A stretch of 64,000 nucleotides of DNA from the NCBI RefSeq assembly GCF_032062135.1, contig NC_092861.1, positions 118,794,074 to 118,858,073 on the forward strand, written 5' to 3'. Numbering within the stretch: the first letter of the stretch is position 1; each line of letters starts with the position of its first letter. This document shows, piece after piece, positions 61,701-64,000 of the stretch. The position numbers and the translations under genes were made by a program. The notes under the pieces were generated by a model. It made no database searches, was not told the origin of the DNA, and was given only the letters and a program-made list of their open reading frames with translations. The stretch is from Pyxicephalus adspersus. Lineage: Eukaryota > Chordata > Amphibia > Anura > Pyxicephalidae.

Positions 61701-64000
61701 AAAAGCTGACCAATTAATTTCACGCCTTCAATGTGATGTGGAGATAGATGCAGCAACCTTATCATTTGTCAAACAGTGCTTAGAAATGTGTGGGAGGGTA
61801 GAGAATCAAATTGATATCACTTCCAATGTCCTTGAAAATGTAAAATCAGATTCATTAAAGCAATCTATAATCATAAAAATGATGGAGCCTAGCACAGGCA
61901 AAGGAACTGAGCAAAAATGTTCAAGTCATAGAGGACAAGATGAGTCTGAAGAACCTAATGCTATTTATGAGCAAATTGCATCCTGTGGTGATGACAGCAA
62001 TGAAATCAATGACGGTGATGCAGTTCATTTGAAAAATAGATTAAAACATAAACAGAATACAAATGCAAAAGAAGAGCAGATGGATTTAAAGAAGGAGCCA
62101 AGTAGGGTAAAGAAATCAATGAAAGCGTTTACCTTTGAACAAGAAATAGTGACTCAAGCTAAACATAGTGAACCTTTTATTCAAGAACAATCTAAGATTA
62201 ATAATGTATCCTTAAAGCAAGCAACTATTATAAATTCTGATGAAACTGCTAGTGTTTCTGAATTTAATAAAGAACATTTAGAAATGACCAATCAAAAAAC
62301 TCAGATCAAACCTAAAGTAAACAATGTAATGGCTAATCAGGTTAATGAGAAACCACAAGGTGTTCCGAAGGAAATAACTCGTAAAGAATCAAGAAGAATA
62401 AAAAGACAGATATTGTCCGGTGGAGTACATGAGGAAACAACAAATCTTTATTTAAAGATACATAGGACGTGCACCAAAAGTTCTGGGATGCAAAAGGCAA
62501 TGTCCAATCACGAATCCAAGGGTCAAAAAACACGTACACAAACAATACAAATGGAAGAAAACCAGGAATTAAGTAATCCTGTTGATTATGCTGACAACAC
62601 TAAAATACTAAAAGATACATCCAATCAGGAATCAAGCAATCAGGTAGCTGATATTGAAAACAATACAGTACAAAAAGACACATCAAGTCAAGAATCAAGC
62701 AATCAGGTGGCTTTTGCTGACAACACAGCAGTGCAAAAAGATGCATTCAATCAGGAATCAAGCAATCCAAAAACACTTGAAAAAAGCCAAAAAACACAAA
62801 ATAAGGCATCAGATCAGGAGACAAGCAATTATGAAGCTAATGCTGCAACTGTCATAATACAAAAAGATCTATCAAGACAGGAATCAAGCAGTCCAAAACC
62901 ACTTACAAAAAGCAAACAAACACAAATTAAAACATCAGATCAGGAACCAAGCAATCATGGAATAAAAGCTGAAACTGTCAAAATACAAAGATATGCATCA
63001 AATCATGAATCAAAAAATCAAAGAAATCTTGCAGAAAGCAAAATAATACAAAAGGAATCAATAAATCAGGAACCAAGGAACCATGAAGCTAATACCAATA
63101 CAGTGCAAAAAGATGAATCTACTCAGGGATCATTAAATCAATATTCTAAAAATACTGGGTTACATCATGAAATGAAGGAATCAAGTTATTGGAAAACAGA
63201 TACAGAAGTCTCTGAAGAGCAAAAGGAATTCGATCAAGCATCAAGGAGTGATAAAGCACTTTTACATTGTTCTAATATTAACAAAAAAACAACCAATCAA
63301 GAATCCCTAAACCAAGGAACACATAAAAGAACTTTTGAAAACCAGAAGGAAAACGTTGATCAGGGAACAAAGATTAATGAAAAACATATAACATTTTCTG
63401 ATCAGAAGGAAACAACAAGTCAGAAACAAACAAATCAGAAAGGTCCTCAAGAATTTGCTGGTTTACAAACAAATAAAGCTGAGAGTAACTTAAAGAACCA
63501 AAAAACAAATACTGTGCTTTTTGAAGAACACAATCAAACAATCCCTGAGGGATTGGAAAAACTACAGAAAAAAACGAGTGTACACGGATCAATTTGTCAG
63601 AAAATGGATATGGTTAATGTACAAGAACAGGGTGCAAAATATTTTAAAGAATCTCACTATGGAAAAACACATTCTCAGTTATCGGTTGTCAAAACAAAAA
63701 CAGCTAACCAGGAATCCACTGCGCAAAAAGCACACATGATGGCAGCTACAGTATCAAAGCACGCAGTAAGCTCAGAATTAAAAGTATTGAAATCTGAACA
63801 TTCAGCAAAATGCCAAAAGCAGGAATTCACCAAAGAGAAAATGGTAATGGAATCAGAAGAAACACAGAAAGAAGGAGACAACCAGCTATCAACTAGTTAC
63901 AAAACACCTATGAAATACAGTAAAGGGCAGATAAATACTAAAGTGCAAATTTCAACGTTTGCAGATAGTGAGAAGCCGCTGCTTGTGCCTGCTAAGCATC
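52771..64000 (+). CDS. Vinculin/alpha-catenin superfamily protein, novel long form, 3' end outside the window
   Basis: Exons: 52765-52979 (ATG at 52,771 in an ideal ACCATGG context), 54491-54674 and 58684 to beyond 64000. Phases agree and the frame is open for 1,903 codons to the window edge. The N terminus matches vinculin in register (ITKTIDRIISPMAVQLCHLVI against the TRTIEQIL...HLVI start of vinculin). NILTGT and DDAHVRKI correspond to GILSGT and EAEVRKI, and CVPMLYTATQS resembles the PILYTASQ of alpha-catenin. Later YQKWIQATESL, HQFLDLSIKEIEEN and SKDPIFRNGLRVL match the last head bundle of vinculin. The head ends near residue 625, the size expected if one vinculin head bundle is missing, as in alpha-catenins. 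A 65-residue linker, about 500 more probably helical residues (691-1190) and a Lys/Gln/Ser/Asn-rich region with 21-residue repeats follow. No tail domain is seen. Likely an actin-linked adhesion scaffold; the exact role is unknown. Confidence 0.85.
53183..53785. mobile_element. Possible mariner-type element in the vinculin-like gene intron
   Basis: CAGTTGTGTGAAAATTAAGT-ACACC at the left resembles the ends of vertebrate mariner/Tigger elements (from memory). The right part carries GACATACAACTGTGTG, roughly its inverse. The interior is AT-rich and non-coding. Confidence 0.4.
53916..54138 (-). mobile_element. Short retroposon with 11-bp target-site duplication
   Basis: TTGGAGTTCTT occurs at 53,916-53,926 and 54,128-54,138, enclosing about 200 bp. 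The insert begins with a long T run (reversed poly-A) followed by ACATTCTTTATTTTTGAAAA. This is a clean 5'-truncated retroposon in antisense orientation, in the intron before the 54,491 exon. Confidence 0.8.
55512..55736. mobile_element. Palindromic MITE, copy 6 of 6 (vinculin-like gene intron)
   Basis: GGGCCCGATTAAAAAAAAGC-TCTCCAAGG at the left and CAACAAATCAGGCCCAT at the right, with the CATCAGTGAAGCTG arm. Same family as 3,081. Confidence 0.85.
55737..57929. other. Intron DNA before the assembly gap
   Basis: Long AT-rich intron of the vinculin-like gene. GTTTCTCAACCAGGATTCC at 57,353-57,371 looks like the start of a hAT-type repeat, and CCTGAAGAAGCATGGTATGC at 57,724 is a relative of the repeat at 41,640. 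No further exon is needed or seen here: the protein alignment runs without a gap from the 54,491 exon to the 58,684 exon. Confidence 0.5.
57930..58609. other. Assembly gap (680 Ns)
   Basis: A run of N in the intron just upstream of the giant exon. Open frames reported across it are artefacts of the Ns. Confidence 0.98.
62509..63430 (+). repeat. 63-bp / 21-residue coding tandem repeat in the vinculin-like gene
   Basis: A core of the type QESSNQ recurs in frame. Starts at 62563, 62626, 62689, 62752, 62815, 62878, 62941, 63004 and 63067 are spaced exactly 63 bases apart. Irregular neighbours lie at 62509 and 63124, and a second phase-locked run is at 63235, 63298 and 63361. A second conserved position is a VQKD-like element just upstream of each core. 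Units are strongly diverged in DNA, so this is an old expansion kept in frame. Confidence 0.9.

Overview
This window is vertebrate nuclear DNA, most likely from a frog (anuran amphibian). The genes are split by spliceosomal introns with GT-AG junctions. Their proteins align almost end to end with vertebrate RNA polymerase I subunit 2, N-acylneuraminate-9-phosphatase and tubulin-tyrosine ligase. The spaces between exons are filled with short inverted-repeat transposons, SINE tails and LINE scraps of a kind I associate with frog genomes. The species call is an inference from memory, because no marker gene was searched.

Layout. 1-10,535 is intergenic and repeat-rich: palindromic MITEs, a SINE tail, a large MITE carrying a 25-bp tandem repeat and an assembly gap, a decayed LINE-1-like reverse transcriptase, and a double hairpin just beyond the polymerase gene. 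10,536-25,755 (minus strand) is a complete POLR1B of 15 coding exons and 1,136 codons. About 1.2 kb separates its start codon from that of NANP (26,959-29,182, plus strand, two coding exons, 241 codons), and this gap looks like a shared housekeeping promoter. 29,183-32,873 is repeats followed by the TTL promoter and 5' UTR. TTL (32,874-44,373, plus strand, seven coding exons, 380 codons) is complete; its introns hold two minisatellites, several MITEs and one unexplained minus-strand open frame. 44,374-51,438 is TTL 3' UTR and intergenic repeats, including transposons nested inside one another with visible target-site duplications.

The most unusual object is at the right end. From about 51.4 or 52.77 kb to the window edge runs a plus-strand gene for a vinculin/alpha-catenin superfamily protein that I cannot match to a named gene. 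Two small exons encode a vinculin-like N terminus. They are followed by one uninterrupted exon of at least 5,317 bases (58,684 to beyond 64,000). That exon completes the helical head, adds roughly 500 more probably helical residues, and then enters a Lys/Gln/Ser/Asn-rich region with a 21-residue tandem repeat. No vinculin tail domain is visible before the window ends at codon 1,903.

The four genes share no pathway: Pol I transcription, sialic acid synthesis, tubulin retyrosination and a probable cytoskeletal or adhesion scaffold. Apart from the possible shared POLR1B/NANP promoter they appear to be independent units.
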